A DNA stretch of 64,000 bases from Cryptomeria japonica (Eukaryota > Streptophyta > Pinopsida > Cupressales > Cupressaceae): positions 200,036,341-200,100,340 of the forward strand of contig NC_081408.1 in NCBI RefSeq assembly GCF_030272615.1, given 5' to 3'. The notes below the pieces were generated by a model, which made no database searches, was not told the origin of the DNA, and was given only the letters and a program-made list of their open reading frames with translations. A program made the translations under genes and the position numbers. This document shows, piece after piece, positions 1-10,468 of this stretch. Each line of letters opens with the position of its first letter. The first letter of the stretch is position 1.

Positions 1-761
1 TAATTCCACATCACAAATACACACATGGCAATTGTCCCTTAGATGATTTAAACAATTTAATCAATACAATTTATGCTCATGCAATCATTTTACATTTATG
101 AATAAAATACAATACATACGGGGTGTTGTCTCTCCAAATAGACAACTCCTGGTTTTATGAACATACATAGGACTAGGCTTGATTCTCCATAATATTTCCA
201 TTGTCACATGGATAATTTCCTGTGCATCTCAATTTAAACATTAGTACTTTCCAATAGCCTCATATAATATAAAACACATAATTAAGAGTACAATTCAATC
301 ACTCTACATATAATTGACATTATACCATACAATTTTCCACATATCAAAGAAATTCACATAAGAAATTCATCTTAACCCTCATAATTTAATCCATTCATAA
401 GTTATGCAACATATTTCTAGCATCATAATAAAGTCCTGCAAATCAAATAATGACATACATCATCTCAATGTTACCTTATTCTAGGATCATATAAAATCCT
501 ATATCCACAAAGCATAGAAATGAAGCATAAATATATCAATGTTATCAAATTTGTGGGATCATATAAAGTTCCATATCCATAGTGCATAAAAATAAAGCAT
601 CCATAATAGTTCCAACATGAAAATCACTAAAAAGATAGGATGGGTCAAGGTAGGGCCTCACATATACCAATTCACTTCATACCATCATACCGGTTCTCTT
701 GCCAGTTTGCTTACTTCAATATATCGATTCATACTTCAGCATATTGACATCAATGACAACA
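1..761 (-). repeat. AT-rich sequence, possibly a truncated minus-strand LTR
   Basis: No gene is seen here. Read on the minus strand, the right edge at 761 starts TGTTGTCATTGATGTCAA, a form common at the start of the copia LTRs elsewhere in this window, and it abuts a gag fragment of another element. The left end is outside the window, so there is no LTR partner to confirm it. A diverged direct repeat of about 70 bases (GGATCATATAAA...CCATATCC type) lies at about 482-540 and 557-602. The LTR reading is tentative. Confidence 0.3.
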
Positions 762-774
762 TACAATATCATCA

Positions 775-873
775 TGTCATCCAACTCTGCACATATGCCA
801 ACAAGATTTTCATCTTATCACTCCAGATTCTATAGTTTTCCCTATTGAACTTTGGACCTTCTTTATTCATCAT
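775..873 (-). pseudogene. E1 copia gag N-terminal fragment
   Basis: A minus-strand reading frame from the ATG at 873 gives about 32 codons containing the pattern GPKFNRENYRIWSDKMKILL. This resembles the start of plant Ty1/copia Gag proteins (the DUF4219/UBN2-type opening 'F.G.NY..W...M...L'). It lies 58 bases downstream, on the minus strand, of a degenerate initiator-Met primer-binding site, which is where gag should begin. The frame then stops and the sequence changes character, so the element is truncated or interrupted at about 770. The remainder of its coding region is not visible in the window. Confidence 0.5.
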
Positions 874-930
874 GTTCTTCTAGATCTTTGCCTCAAACTA
901 TTAGGCTTAGACACTAGAGGACCTGAAATG

Positions 931-943
931 TTCTAATACTAAT
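931..943 (-). other. E1 primer-binding site (degenerate)
   Basis: On the minus strand this reads ATTAGTATTAGAA, a decayed form of the ATTGGTATCAGAGC site complementary to initiator methionine tRNA. It is followed by TTTCAGGTCC, like the copia elements nearby. It fixes the inner end of the E1 5' LTR at 944 and the minus orientation of E1. Confidence 0.5.
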
Positions 944-1322
944 TGATGATATGATGAATCAATAAGGATCTAGATAATTACTGAGAGGGGAGGTGAATCA
1001 GTAGATAGAAAATAGAATAATATTTCACCAAAATCAAAAAATAACTCATAAAATAGTTACTGAACTAACTGGTTCGAATACTGAACAATAAACTATAAAT
1101 GCACTAACAAGTTTCCCGGTTGACTAATATACCAAAATAATAGTATAACAGATCTGAAACTATCAAACCATTTTACCAACATATGTAATAGCACATTTCA
1201 GATTACTATCGGTCATCTTAATACATCTAAGTGGATCTACCAATTAAACAAATTAACCATATCAAATTCGTAACCACAAAAAACTATTCACCACTTGACA
1301 CAATAATTCTTGACATGGAAAC
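944..1322 (-). repeat. E1 copia 5' LTR, inner part
   Basis: The left edge begins just after the degenerate PBS. Near it lies CTGAGAGGGGAGGTGAATCAG, the minus-strand copy of the CTGATTCACCCCCCTCTC motif close to the 3' end of the copia LTRs here. The LTR is cut at 1322 by element E2. The expected continuation (CCTATTAGGAG-type sequence) resumes at 26551. The five bases gaaac at 1318-1322 and taaac at 26551-26555 may be the target duplication of E2. Confidence 0.55.
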
Positions 1323-2540
1323 TATTGGCCATTTGGTGGAATCGATTATGTGTTGCATTGATTTTTTGTCATTGATTCCAACACTATCTATTTGGATTCT
1401 TTACTGGCACCCTTTTGGTCCTAGTAGGTTAAGTGGTTTCTAGTTAACTTGGATCTGGTATGATCCAATAGGCTCTAGTATAATCTAGTGATGGAATTGG
1501 CATGTTCATGATACTTATACTCATATTTGGTCAGCTGATTTTGGTCTGGAGATCAGATGCTATCCTGCTTGCTTAAAATCTTGGTTTCAAGTTTCGATGA
1601 AGGTTTCACTAGTAGAGCTTTTCATGAAGATCTTTGATGAATTGCTTAAGTGATATTGGTGCATCTTTTGATAGAGTTTCAGGATGCTATTGGTGATCAT
1701 GTTCGAGACTTAGCATTTGGAGATCATTGTTGACACGTGTCGACCTATACTTGGTCCCAATTGATCTAGGTTATGGACCGACATTAATGTAATGTTTGGA
1801 TAGGACCTATTGATGTATTTCCAAGATGTCTTATGTTTTAATATTACTTGTTTGGTCTAAGGCTAACATGGTTTGAAATTATGTAATTAGTTTATTATCT
1901 GGTGGCTGACCTGATTGTTTATGGTCGAGGGTTTTTATATATAGATGTAAGATCTCATTCTAGATCATAATGGTTAATGTAAGAGGTCATGGTCAAGGAA
2001 TGTAATGTGAAAATAATGTAATATCATTCAAGAAAAGGATTTGGTTGATCATTGGAGATCAAACTAGGTTTATGTAAGAGGATTTAGTCCTCCAATATTA
2101 AGCTTAACCAGAACTATACTCAGGCATAGGAGATGCTATCTTTTGCAATCCAACACTTCTCCACATTATAGTCTATATTTGTATGTAGTCAATGAGACTC
2201 CTTTTGTGATGATTAGTGTGCTCTAGGATGTTGGACTTATTGGAAGTGTAGGCCCCTTCATTGTAATTCACATACTTATTGCAAAAGTATTATCTAATAG
2301 TGGGTATGCTTCCCACCATGGTTTTTCCCTTTATCGGCTTTTCCATGTACAAATCATGGTGTTGTGTGAATGTATTTTATTCTGTGATTATTGTTTATGA
2401 TTAATTGGATTAACTACTATTTTGGTAATATTGTTTGGGTTTTGGTATCAAAGTTTAAATTGCTAAATGCTTCCAATAATCTATGACAACTGATTCACCC
2501 CCCTCTCACTTGTCTTTTGGTTATCTGAACTGTCTAACTA
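1323..2540 (+). repeat. E2 5' LTR
   Basis: About 1.2 kb, paired with 25404-26550. Shared blocks include GGCCATTTGGTGGAAT / GGCCATTTGATGGAAT at the start and the long segment around ATGTAAGATCTCATT. A TATA box is at 1936. It ends in CTAACT immediately before the tRNA-Met primer-binding site. It also matches the LTRs of E6 (reverse orientation), so E2 and E6 belong to one family. Confidence 0.8.
1936..1944 (+). promoter_or_regulatory. E2 LTR TATA box
   Basis: TATATATAG followed directly by ATGTAAGATCTCATT. The same TATA plus downstream block occurs in the right LTR (26017-26025), in both E6 LTRs (minus strand, about 28521 and 34172) and, as TATAAATGTAAGATCTCATT, in both E8 LTRs (38938 and 44544). 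The position about 610 bases into the LTR fits the core promoter at the U3/R border; this is inferred from sequence only. Confidence 0.55.
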
Positions 2541-2552
2541 TTGGTATTAGAG
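2541..2552 (+). other. E2 primer-binding site
   Basis: TTGGTATTAGAG, one base off TGGTATCAGAGC, the site complementary to the 3' end of initiator methionine tRNA used by most plant copia elements. It follows the LTR end directly and is followed by the leader of gag. Confidence 0.7.
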
Positions 2553-2597
2553 ATTTGGTCCTCTCTACAAAACTCTTAACTGCTTGAGGAAGATCCT

Positions 2598-3700
2598 TTG
2601 GCGAGTAACAATTCAAGTTCATCTAGTTCTTCTGGAGCTATCTTATGAAGGGATATTCTAAGGCTTGATGGAAAAAATTACATAGTATGGAAGATAAGGA
2701 TGAAGACTCATCTAAGATGTCTTGGCAAAGAGATTTGGGAGATCACATAGAATGGTGTCACACCCTATAATCTGGGATCTATAAGTCCTCCTCCAGAAAA
2801 CGTGGACAAGGAGCTTGAGAATGATTGTAGAGAAAGAGAAGCCCTCTTGTGTGCACTTTCTGATCAACAAATAATAAGATTAATATACAAATCATCTGGA
2901 AAGGTTATATGGGATAAGCTGGCAACTCTTAATGAAGGTGACCCAATATTGAAGATTGCTAAACTTGATGGTTACCGAGTGAGATATGAAAAACTGAAGA
3001 TGGAAGATGATGAAATAATTAATGCATTCATGGAAAGAGTAAATGAGATTTTTATGGGAATTTAATATTGTGGTCGAACTCTGAGCAAAGATGAAATTGT
3101 TTCTAAAGTCTTGAGAGCCCTACCACCAGCTTACAAAATGAAGGCTATTGCTATCAATTAATTGAGAACAATGGCTAATACATCTGTCAACAGAGATACC
3201 TTGGTTGGGAAACTATTTGATTTTGAGCTTGAGGAATTTGGACCTTCTAGAGCTGTGAAGACTAAACCTGCTTTTCATGCATCTACATCTGCAACCGCTA
3301 AGAAAGACTAGAAATCTTTATATGCAAAAGAATTGGAAGATATGAAGATAGAAGATGACAAGTTTGATAAACTTGAAGCACTATTTTCTATAAGATTACC
3401 AAAAGGACCAGTAGGAAGTAAGTATTAAGTAAAAGTACCTTTTAAATGTTTTTCATGTAATAAGATTGGTCATTTTGCATCTAGATGTCCTAAAAGAAAT
3501 TCAAGATTTGAAGAAAGAGTTAAAAGATCATTTAATCCTAACCCTAGATATTAGAACAAATATAGATTCAAGAAAAATAAAGACAAATCATGCTACATAG
3601 CAGATGAGGAAAACATTACTGATTCAGATGATGAATAGGTAGAGGAATCTGCTAGTGGATTCGACAATGGGAAAGAATAGGTATTCTTGGATATCAAGGA
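2598..3700 (+). pseudogene. E2 copia gag (decayed)
   Basis: Structural Gag polyprotein region that would form the virus-like particle. The expected ATG reads TTG (2598-2600), followed by a serine-rich start. Recognisable parts are the pattern RLDGKNYIVWKIRMKTHL, the conserved block around EREALLCALSDQQI (2827-2870), and a complete zinc knuckle CX2CX4HX4C (CFSCNKIGHFASRC) at 3447-3488. Internal stops at 2748 (TAG for CAG), 3063 (TAA for CAA) and several further ones kill the frame. The longest open stretch is 2802-3065. The E6 and E8 gags match it closely. Confidence 0.8.
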
Positions 3701-3739
3701 AGATGATCCAACACCTGAAGAGAAGGCACTTCTTTCTAA

Positions 3740-5058
3740 AATTGAGGACAAGGATGAATGGGTAATTGATAGTGGTTATTCACATCATGTGACCAAAGAT
3801 AAAAGGGAAGTTTTTGTCTTTACAAGAATTTGATGGACTAGTTAGATTTGGAGATGACAAGGCATGTATGATCAAAGGAAAAAGAACTATATGATTGGAT
3901 GGTAAGAACAATACTAACACTGTTTATTATGTTGAAGGTTTGAAGCATAACCTTTTGAGTGTAAGACAATTGGTAGACAAGAGATTTCAATTATAGTTCA
4001 AGGATGGAAAATGAAAAATCATTAACAGATCTTGCTTGGAGATTACAACTGGTACATAGAAAAAAGGTAATATATTTTATTTTAACTCCGGTAAGAAGAC
4101 ATATTTGATTACATAGATTGATGAGAGTTAGCTATGGCATAAAAGGTTGTGTCATTTGAATTTTGATTGCATTGTAAAGATTAGTTCAACTAAGGTAGTT
4201 AGGGATATACCTAAGATTATGAAGCCCTATAATCTGGTATGTAAAGAATGTCAAATGGGTAAATAGGTCAGAACCTCTTTTAGGAGTATACAAGATAAAT
4301 CAAATAATGTTCTTATCTTATTCATATTGATTTGTGTGGCCCTGCTAGAGTTAAAAGTTTTCATGGTGATAGATATTTCATGCTAATCATTGATGATTAT
4401 TATAGAATGATGTGGGTTACTTTTTTGAGAGAAAAATCTAAAGCATTTGAAAAATTTAAGATATTTAAGGCTAAAGTGGAAACTTAGACAAGATTGAATA
4501 TTAAATGTTTGAGATCAGATCATGGTGGATAATTCACATCTAGCGAGTTTAATAACTTTTGTGACAAGCATGGTATAAGAAGACAATATTTTTCTCCCCA
4601 GACACCTTAGGAGATTGGATTTATGGAAAGGAAGAACATAACTATCTTGGATGTTGCTATAACAATGATGATGGAAGCTAATCTACCTCATATCTACTAG
4701 AGAGAAGTAGTGAGTACAATGGTTTATACATTCAATACAGTACACATCAAAGGATAAACCGGTAAGACACATTATGAATTATGGTTTGGCAATACACCTA
4801 TAGTTAAGTATTTCAGAATTCTTGGTAGTAAATGTTATATTAGGGAAGTTGATACTATTGATAAATTTGATCTTAGAAGAGATAAAGCCATATTTCTTGG
4901 TTATTCTAATGAAAGAAAAGCATATAGATTTTATAAAAAGAGATTGCAGAGAATTGTGGAGAGTGCTAATGTCAAAGTAGATGAGCTGAACAAAAGTCAA
5001 ATCAGAGTTTATGAGAAGGAACTGGCAGTGGAAATGATTATGTCTGAACCAGTAGCAC
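3740..5058 (+). pseudogene. E2 copia protease and integrase (decayed, 5' part of pol)
   Basis: Begins with the retropepsin motif WVIDSGYSHHVTKD (aspartyl DSG at 3768-3776), then the block ending in LLSV.QLV, the pre-integrase domain with LWHKRLCHLNFDCIVKI near 4135, and the integrase core including LIIDDYYRMMWVTFLREKSK near 4390 and RSDHGG near 4517. The C-terminal WFGNTPIVKYF block is near 4780. TAG and TAA stops are frequent and mostly stand where E6 or E8 has Gln or Trp. The region is cut at 5058 by E3 and resumes at 10469. Confidence 0.8.
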
Positions 5059-6690
5059 TGGTGCAAGAGCACCCAGTCCAACCTACAATACCATGAAGAC
5101 AATGAAGATACCAGGAAGGTTTTATGAAGAAAATCAAGTTGATTGGAGAGTTTTAGAGCCAATAATGGCTTTTGAAAGCAATAAGTCATATGTAATGTGT
5201 AAAAGTCCTAAAGGTCCTGATAAAGGCCTAAGGACCAAAATGCTTTGTAATTGGGCAAATGACACCTAGGAGTCTAGATAGGTTGAATAAGGGTCTAATA
5301 TGCTTTAAATGATCATATCATGATAAAAAACCATTGATTTGATAGGTTTTAGTTGATTGAAGCACTAGAAATGAAGTTTAAATTTAAAAACCTGATTTCC
5401 AACGGTTAGTTCTAGTTTTGGAGGGAAAGTAGATTATGACTTGTTTAAGCACTTTAATCATTCTAATCAGTTGGGGATCAGTTGGAGTTGGTTGGGGAAG
5501 GACTTATAAAGTCTCTTATGTCATTTTTGTGTGGTTGGATGATGCTGGTATGGATTTGTACAGACTGTTCCAGAAAAGCAATAAAAACACTTTGTTTCCT
5601 ATCAAACTTTTGTGTTATTCATGCTTTCTTAGCATTGTTTCGTTAAGGGATCATCATTGCTGTACATTGAGGGTTTATTTTTTATTCCTTTTATGTATTA
5701 AGTGAATTTTTAAGTCTTGAAAGTATCACATTTTCATTTATTGCTGACTGTCCCAGGAAAACCAGTGATTTCTCACTACTTTTGTGAGACTCCAAGCATG
5801 TGTGGATCCATCCTATGAATGTAAATGTCTGATTTGCATAGGATGGATGCCAAATAACATGTACAATAATTTTGTAACCTATTATTGATAGGAATTAATG
5901 TGAGTGTAGGTGTACACCATGAAAAGTGACTGAAAATACAAGGAAAGTGACTAAAGATGAGTGAAAGTTGGAGGCTAGAGTGTAGCAGCAAAGAATCTGA
6001 TTGAACAAGGGGGTATTTTATGCATTGAAGTGTCTAGAAACACCATTATGAAGGTGTTTGACCTTTGGTTGAGCCTCAGAAGTGACTGGAGGTGGGATTT
6101 CTAAAAAGCCCTAGTTGTAAGGTTGATTTAGTGAGGTTTTTGGTGTTTGGGTATCTAGGAGTGCAATCAGAACTTAAAACCTAGAAAATCATTGGATTGA
6201 GACCATAACAAGAGACTACATAGAGGGGTTAAGACTAGAAGTGAGTTTGGAGGGTACTTCCTTCACAAAAGTGACCTAATTAGCCCTCACGGTGACTAGG
6301 GACAGCAGTTTTTTGAAGACTTTGTTCCAAAACAATCATAGACAATATTTTGGGTGTTGATAGAGGTTGATAATACGTATCTAAATCAGTCATAAAATTG
6401 GTTGGTTTTTTGGGAAAATTTCATGAAAAGGGCATAAAACAGTCCAGGCAGGGCTACTAGACAAATAGGCCTAGTGAAGGGCTAGATTTGGGTTTGAAAC
6501 CTTGGAGACATGTTAGTTGAAGTTGATTGATGTGTGTGGAGGTGGAGGAAACACGTAATTAAGGTGAAGACAAGTTTTGAGCCTATTGAGGCACTTTGAG
6601 CATTTGAAACACCATAGGAGTGTTGGGGTTTGGGTCCATATTATACTTTAGTTTGCAAGATTGCAACCAGATCCTCCATCCTCTACATCA
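5059..6690 (+). repeat. E3 5' LTR
   Basis: 1632 bases, paired with 8825-10463. By eye about 5 percent of sites differ over the first 150 bases, plus a 26-27-base segment present only in the right LTR (near 10241) and a block of about 20 bases present only in the left one (near 5940). It ends CTCTACATCA, followed by the PBS. Confidence 0.9.
5505..5510 (+). promoter_or_regulatory. E3 LTR TATA box
   Basis: GACTTATAAAGTCTC, a TATAAA core, is identical in the right LTR at 9271. Its place about 450 bases into the LTR suits the start of R. Proposed from sequence alone. Confidence 0.4.
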
Positions 6691-6692
6691 AG

Positions 6693-6704
6693 TGGTATCA
6701 GAGC
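6693..6704 (+). other. E3 primer-binding site
   Basis: An exact TGGTATCAGAGC, complementary to initiator methionine tRNA, two bases after the 5' LTR. The preceding CTCTACATCAAG is the same as in E11 on the minus strand. Confidence 0.9.
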
Positions 6705-6743
6705 ATCAGTAAAAGATCTAGTGTAGGTTTGGTAAGGCTAGTT

Positions 6744-8447
6744 ATGGCACCTAAGAATCAGTTGGCAAGAGAACTAGAAGAATTGAAGGAAATCCTAGAA
6801 AGGGAAAGAAGGGAAAGAAGGGAACAAGATGCAGCAAGAGAGCAGGCTAAGGCAAGAGAAGAAAGACAATGGAGAAGGGAGAGAGAAGTTATGCAATCAA
6901 AGATAGATAACCTTGAGAGGAACAGAAGAAGAGAAGAACAAGACAACCTATAAGGCAATGATGAAGAAGAAGTGAATGAGATAGCAAACCAAGAGCAGCG
7001 AACAAATGACATGGAGGACCTCGAAGAAAAGAGATTTGTTAGATTGTTGAAGGCAATACAAGGTAGTGGAGGTAAGAGTCATATTGATTTTCCTATCTAT
7101 CAGGGAAAGATGGATAGTGAAGAGGTGTTAGGATGGCTTGATGCCATGGATAACTATTTTGAGTTTGAAGAAATGGAAGAGGAGAGGAAAGTGAAATTTG
7201 TAAAGACTAAGTTGAGAGGTATAGCATTGACATGGTGGACTAGCTTTCAGAATGATGGGATGGCAAGAGGATTAACAAAAGTGTCTACATGGTCAAGAAT
7301 GAAAAGTTTGATGAAAGAGCAGTTCCTACCATCTAATTATACCATTCATGTGAAGAGGATGAGGCAAAATTTGAAACAAAAAGAGATGGATGTAATGGCT
7401 TATACTGAGCAATTTCACAAGCTTAGTATCAGAGGAGGATATGAGGAAGAAGATGAGAAAGTAGCCAGATATATTAATGGCTTAAGATTTAATTTACAAG
7501 ATGAGATTGGTCTACAACTACCGAAAACAATAGGTGAATGTTATCAATTAGCAATTAGAGCAGAAGAGAAGGTGAAAAGAAAACAAGAAAGATCAAGTAA
7601 TGGTGGAAGAGGAGGCATTTCTAATAGAGGAAGAGGTAATAGAGATCAAGGGCAAGGCAGCAATGAGAAAGACAAAGAAAGTTTTTCAGAAACAAGAGGA
7701 GGATACAACCATAGAGGTGGCAGATTTGGAGGAGGAAAAGGAAGTGGAATCTTTACAGGTAATTGTTTTCATTGCAATGAGATTGGGCACCAATCATTCA
7801 GATGTCCTAAGTGGATTGAATCAGATCAAGGCAGAGATAGAAGAGTGAATATGGTACAAGAAGATGAGAAGAAAGAAGAATCAAAGAGAGAAAACCCTAT
7901 CCTTGAAGGTGACTTCTTGATGGTAAGGCAAGGTGAGAAACTTCAGCAAGAACCAAAGGTAACAATCTTTAGAACTACTTGTTTATGTAAAGGAAAGATA
8001 TGTAATGTAATCATTGATTCAGGATCACATAGTAATCTTGTGTCTCTTGATATGATAACCAAGTTAGGAATTGTACCATTTGACCATCCTAATCCCTACA
8101 AGGCCACTTGGGTTACCCAACAGCAACATGTAGAGGTTAGTTTGAAGGCTTATGTGAATTTTTCTATTGGTCCATATCAAGATAGGGTGTTATGTGATGT
8201 GGTTCCTATGACTTGTGCACATTTGATATTAGGAAGACCTTGGCAACATAGTAGAAGAACAATACATGATGGTTTTGATAACACATATTTGGTTCATAAA
8301 GATGGTCAGAGATATAAGTTGAATACTTTACCTTTGGGGGTCTTGAAAGAGCATCCTATAATATATTTTGGGGAGCATTTACCAATGATAAGGGAGGTTG
8401 AAAAACAAGAAGATACTGGTTGGAAGGAAGATGTTAATTTGTTGTAG
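6744..8447 (+). pseudogene. E3 Gag-protease polyprotein (one internal stop)
   Basis: The frame from ATG 6744 (MAPKNQLA) runs 568 codons with a single TAA at 6951-6953 that stands where CAA is likely. Order: a highly charged coiled-coil N-terminus (residues 5-75), a Retrotrans_gag domain around residues 110-290 (ALTWWTSF, CYQLAIRAEEK), an Arg/Gly-rich linker, a zinc knuckle CX2CX4HX4C (CFHCNEIGHQSFRC, 7768-7809), and a retropepsin with IIDSGSHSNLVS (catalytic Asp about 8012) and LILGRPWQ. Gag packages RNA and the protease cleaves the polyprotein. No RT follows. The protease is close to that of E11, including the HP.PYK..WVTQ block. Of all the gag genes here it is among the least damaged. Confidence 0.85.
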
Positions 8448-9035
8448 ACTATGATGAAGAATAGTCCTCTTCATGATGATTTATGGGATTTGTCTTTTAT
8501 GCAAATTGGTTCAGTCAAATGTCCTATTGTTGAGCAGGGATATGTGAGTGTAAAAGAGAAGTTGTAAGTACAACAAGTGGATCAGAGAAGAGTAGATAGA
8601 CAAACTGGTTATGAGCAGCAATGTCCTAAACAAAAGCAGCAAAATACATGTTTTGTTTCTAATCTAATGTGTGATGTGACTACAGGTTTGAGAAGCAGAA
8701 AGAAGGTGACTTTTGGGGATTATTTCAGCCCTCAATCTAAGTTTGTAAGGAGGCAAAAGCAATCTAATGTTTGGAGGCAGCAACATCACTCTTGGGACAA
8801 GAGTATTTTAATTGGTGGGGAGTATGGTGTAGGAGCACCCAGGCCAACCTACAAAACCATGAAGACAATGAAGATACTAGGAAGGTTTTATGAAGCAAAT
8901 CAAGTTGATTGGAAAGTTTTAGAGCTAATAATGGCTTTTGAAAGCAATAAGTCATATGTAATGTGTAAAAGTCCTAAAGGTCCTGATAAAGGCCTAAGGA
9001 CCAAAATGCTTTGTAATTGGGAAAATGATGCCTAG
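8448..9035 (+). pseudogene. E3 C-terminal tail of the gag-pro frame, unknown function
   Basis: The same frame continues after the TAG at 8445-8447 and again after a TAA at 8565-8567, and runs across the internal/LTR border at 8824 to stop at 9035. It is rich in Gln, Arg and Lys with no catalytic motif. The segment with SFMQIGSVKCPIVEQGYV recalls the linker between protease and RT in chromoviruses, so it may be what is left of pol after an ancestral deletion. This is inference; the tail might not be translated. Confidence 0.45.
8811..8824 (+). other. E3 polypurine tract region
   Basis: AATTGGTGGGGAGTA immediately precedes the 3' LTR. The G-rich purine run is in the place where plus-strand DNA priming occurs in LTR elements. 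It is short and imperfect. Confidence 0.5.
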
Positions 9036-10463
9036 GAGTCTAGATAGGTTGAATAAGGGTCTAATATGCTTTAAATGATCATATCATGATTAAAACCCAT
9101 TGATTTGATAGTTTTTAGTTGATTGAAGCATTAGAAATGAAGTTTAAATTTAAAAACTTGATTTCCAACGGTTAGTTCCAGTTTTGGAGGGAAAGTAGAT
9201 TATGACTTGTTTAAGCATTTTAATCATTCTAATCAGTTGGGGATCAGTTGGAGTTCATTGGGGAAGGACTTATAAAGTCTCTTATGTCATTTTTGTGTGG
9301 TTAGATGATGCTGGTACGGATTTGTACGGACTGTTCCAGAAAAGCAATAAAAACACTTTGTTTCCTATCAAACTTTTGTGTTATTCATGCTTTCTTAGCA
9401 TTGTGTGGTTAAGAAGTCATCATCGCTGTAAATTGAGGGTTTTTTTTTTATTTATTTTATGTATTAAGTGCATTTTGAAGTCTTGAAAGTATCACATTTT
9501 CATTTATTGCTGACTATCCCAGGAAAACCAGTGATTTCTCACCACTTTTGTGAGACTCCAAGCATTTGTGGATCCATCCTATGAATGTAAATGTTTGATT
9601 CTCATAGGATGGATGAAAAATAACATGTACAATAATTTCCTAACCTATTATTGATAGGAATTAACATGAGTGCAGGTGTACACCATGAAAAGTGACTGAA
9701 AATGAGTGAAAATTGGAGGCTAGAGTGTAGTAGCAGAGAATCTGATTGAACAAGGGGGGTATTTTATGAATTTAAGTGTCTAGACACACCATTGTGAAGG
9801 TGTTTGAACTTTGGTTGAGCCTCAAAAGTGACTGGAGGTGGGATTTCTAAAAAGCCCTAGTTGTAAGGTTGATTTAGTGAGGTTTTTGGTGTTTGGGTAT
9901 CTAGGAGTGCAACCAGAACTTAAAACCTAGAAAATCCTTGGATTGAGACCATAACAAGAGACTGTACAAAAGGGTTAAGACTAGAAGTGAGTTTGGAGGG
10001 TACTTCCTTCACAAAAGTGACCTAATTAGCCCTCATGGTGACTAGGGACAACAGTTTTTTGAAGACTTTGTTCCAAAACAATCATAGGAAATATTTTGGG
10101 TGTTGATAGAGGTTGATAATAGGTATCTAAATCAGTCATAAAATTGGTTGGTGTTTTGGGAAAATTTCATGAAAAGGGCATAAAACAGTCCAGGCAGGGC
10201 TACTAGACAAATAGGCCTAGTGAAGGGCTAGATTTGGGTTTTTGTATCAGTTGATGAATTGAGGGTTTGAAACCTTGGAGACATGTTAATTGAAGTTTTT
10301 TGATATGTGTGGAGGTGGAGGAAACACATGATTAAGGTGAAGACAATTTTTGAGCCTATTGAGGTACTTTGAGCATTTGAAACACTATAGGAGTGCTGGG
10401 GTTTGGGTCCATATTATACTTTAGTTTGCAAGATTGCAACCAGATCCTCCATCCTCTACATCA
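8825..10463 (+). repeat. E3 3' LTR
   Basis: 1639 bases, partner of 5059-6690. Starts TGGTGTAGGAGCACCC and ends CTCTACATCA, followed by the agaac copy of the target duplication and then by the interrupted E2 pol. Confidence 0.9.
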
Positions 10464-10468
10464 AGAAC

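Larger units (their letters stand above)
5059..10463 (+). mobile_element. E3: gag-protease-only Ty3-type LTR retrotransposon
   Basis: LTRs at 5059-6690 and 8825-10463 both start TGGTG and end CTCTACATCA. Target duplication agcac (5054-5058) and agaac (10464-10468) differs at one base. The insertion point sits between integrase and RT of E2; the flanks line up with the uninterrupted E6 copy. The internal region is only 2.1 kb: tRNA-Met PBS, one long frame with Gag, zinc knuckle and protease, then a tail running into the 3' LTR. Reverse transcriptase, RNase H and integrase are absent, so the element is non-autonomous. The LTR-PBS junction equals that of chromovirus E11. Confidence 0.9.

Noticed and set aside
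6758-7012. Minus-strand Ser/Leu-rich frame
   Set aside because: Antisense shadow of the charged coiled coil at the start of the E3 gag.
7600-7848. Second plus-strand frame overlapping the E3 gag
   Set aside because: Purine-rich sequence is open in more than one frame; the Gag frame has the zinc knuckle and domain matches.
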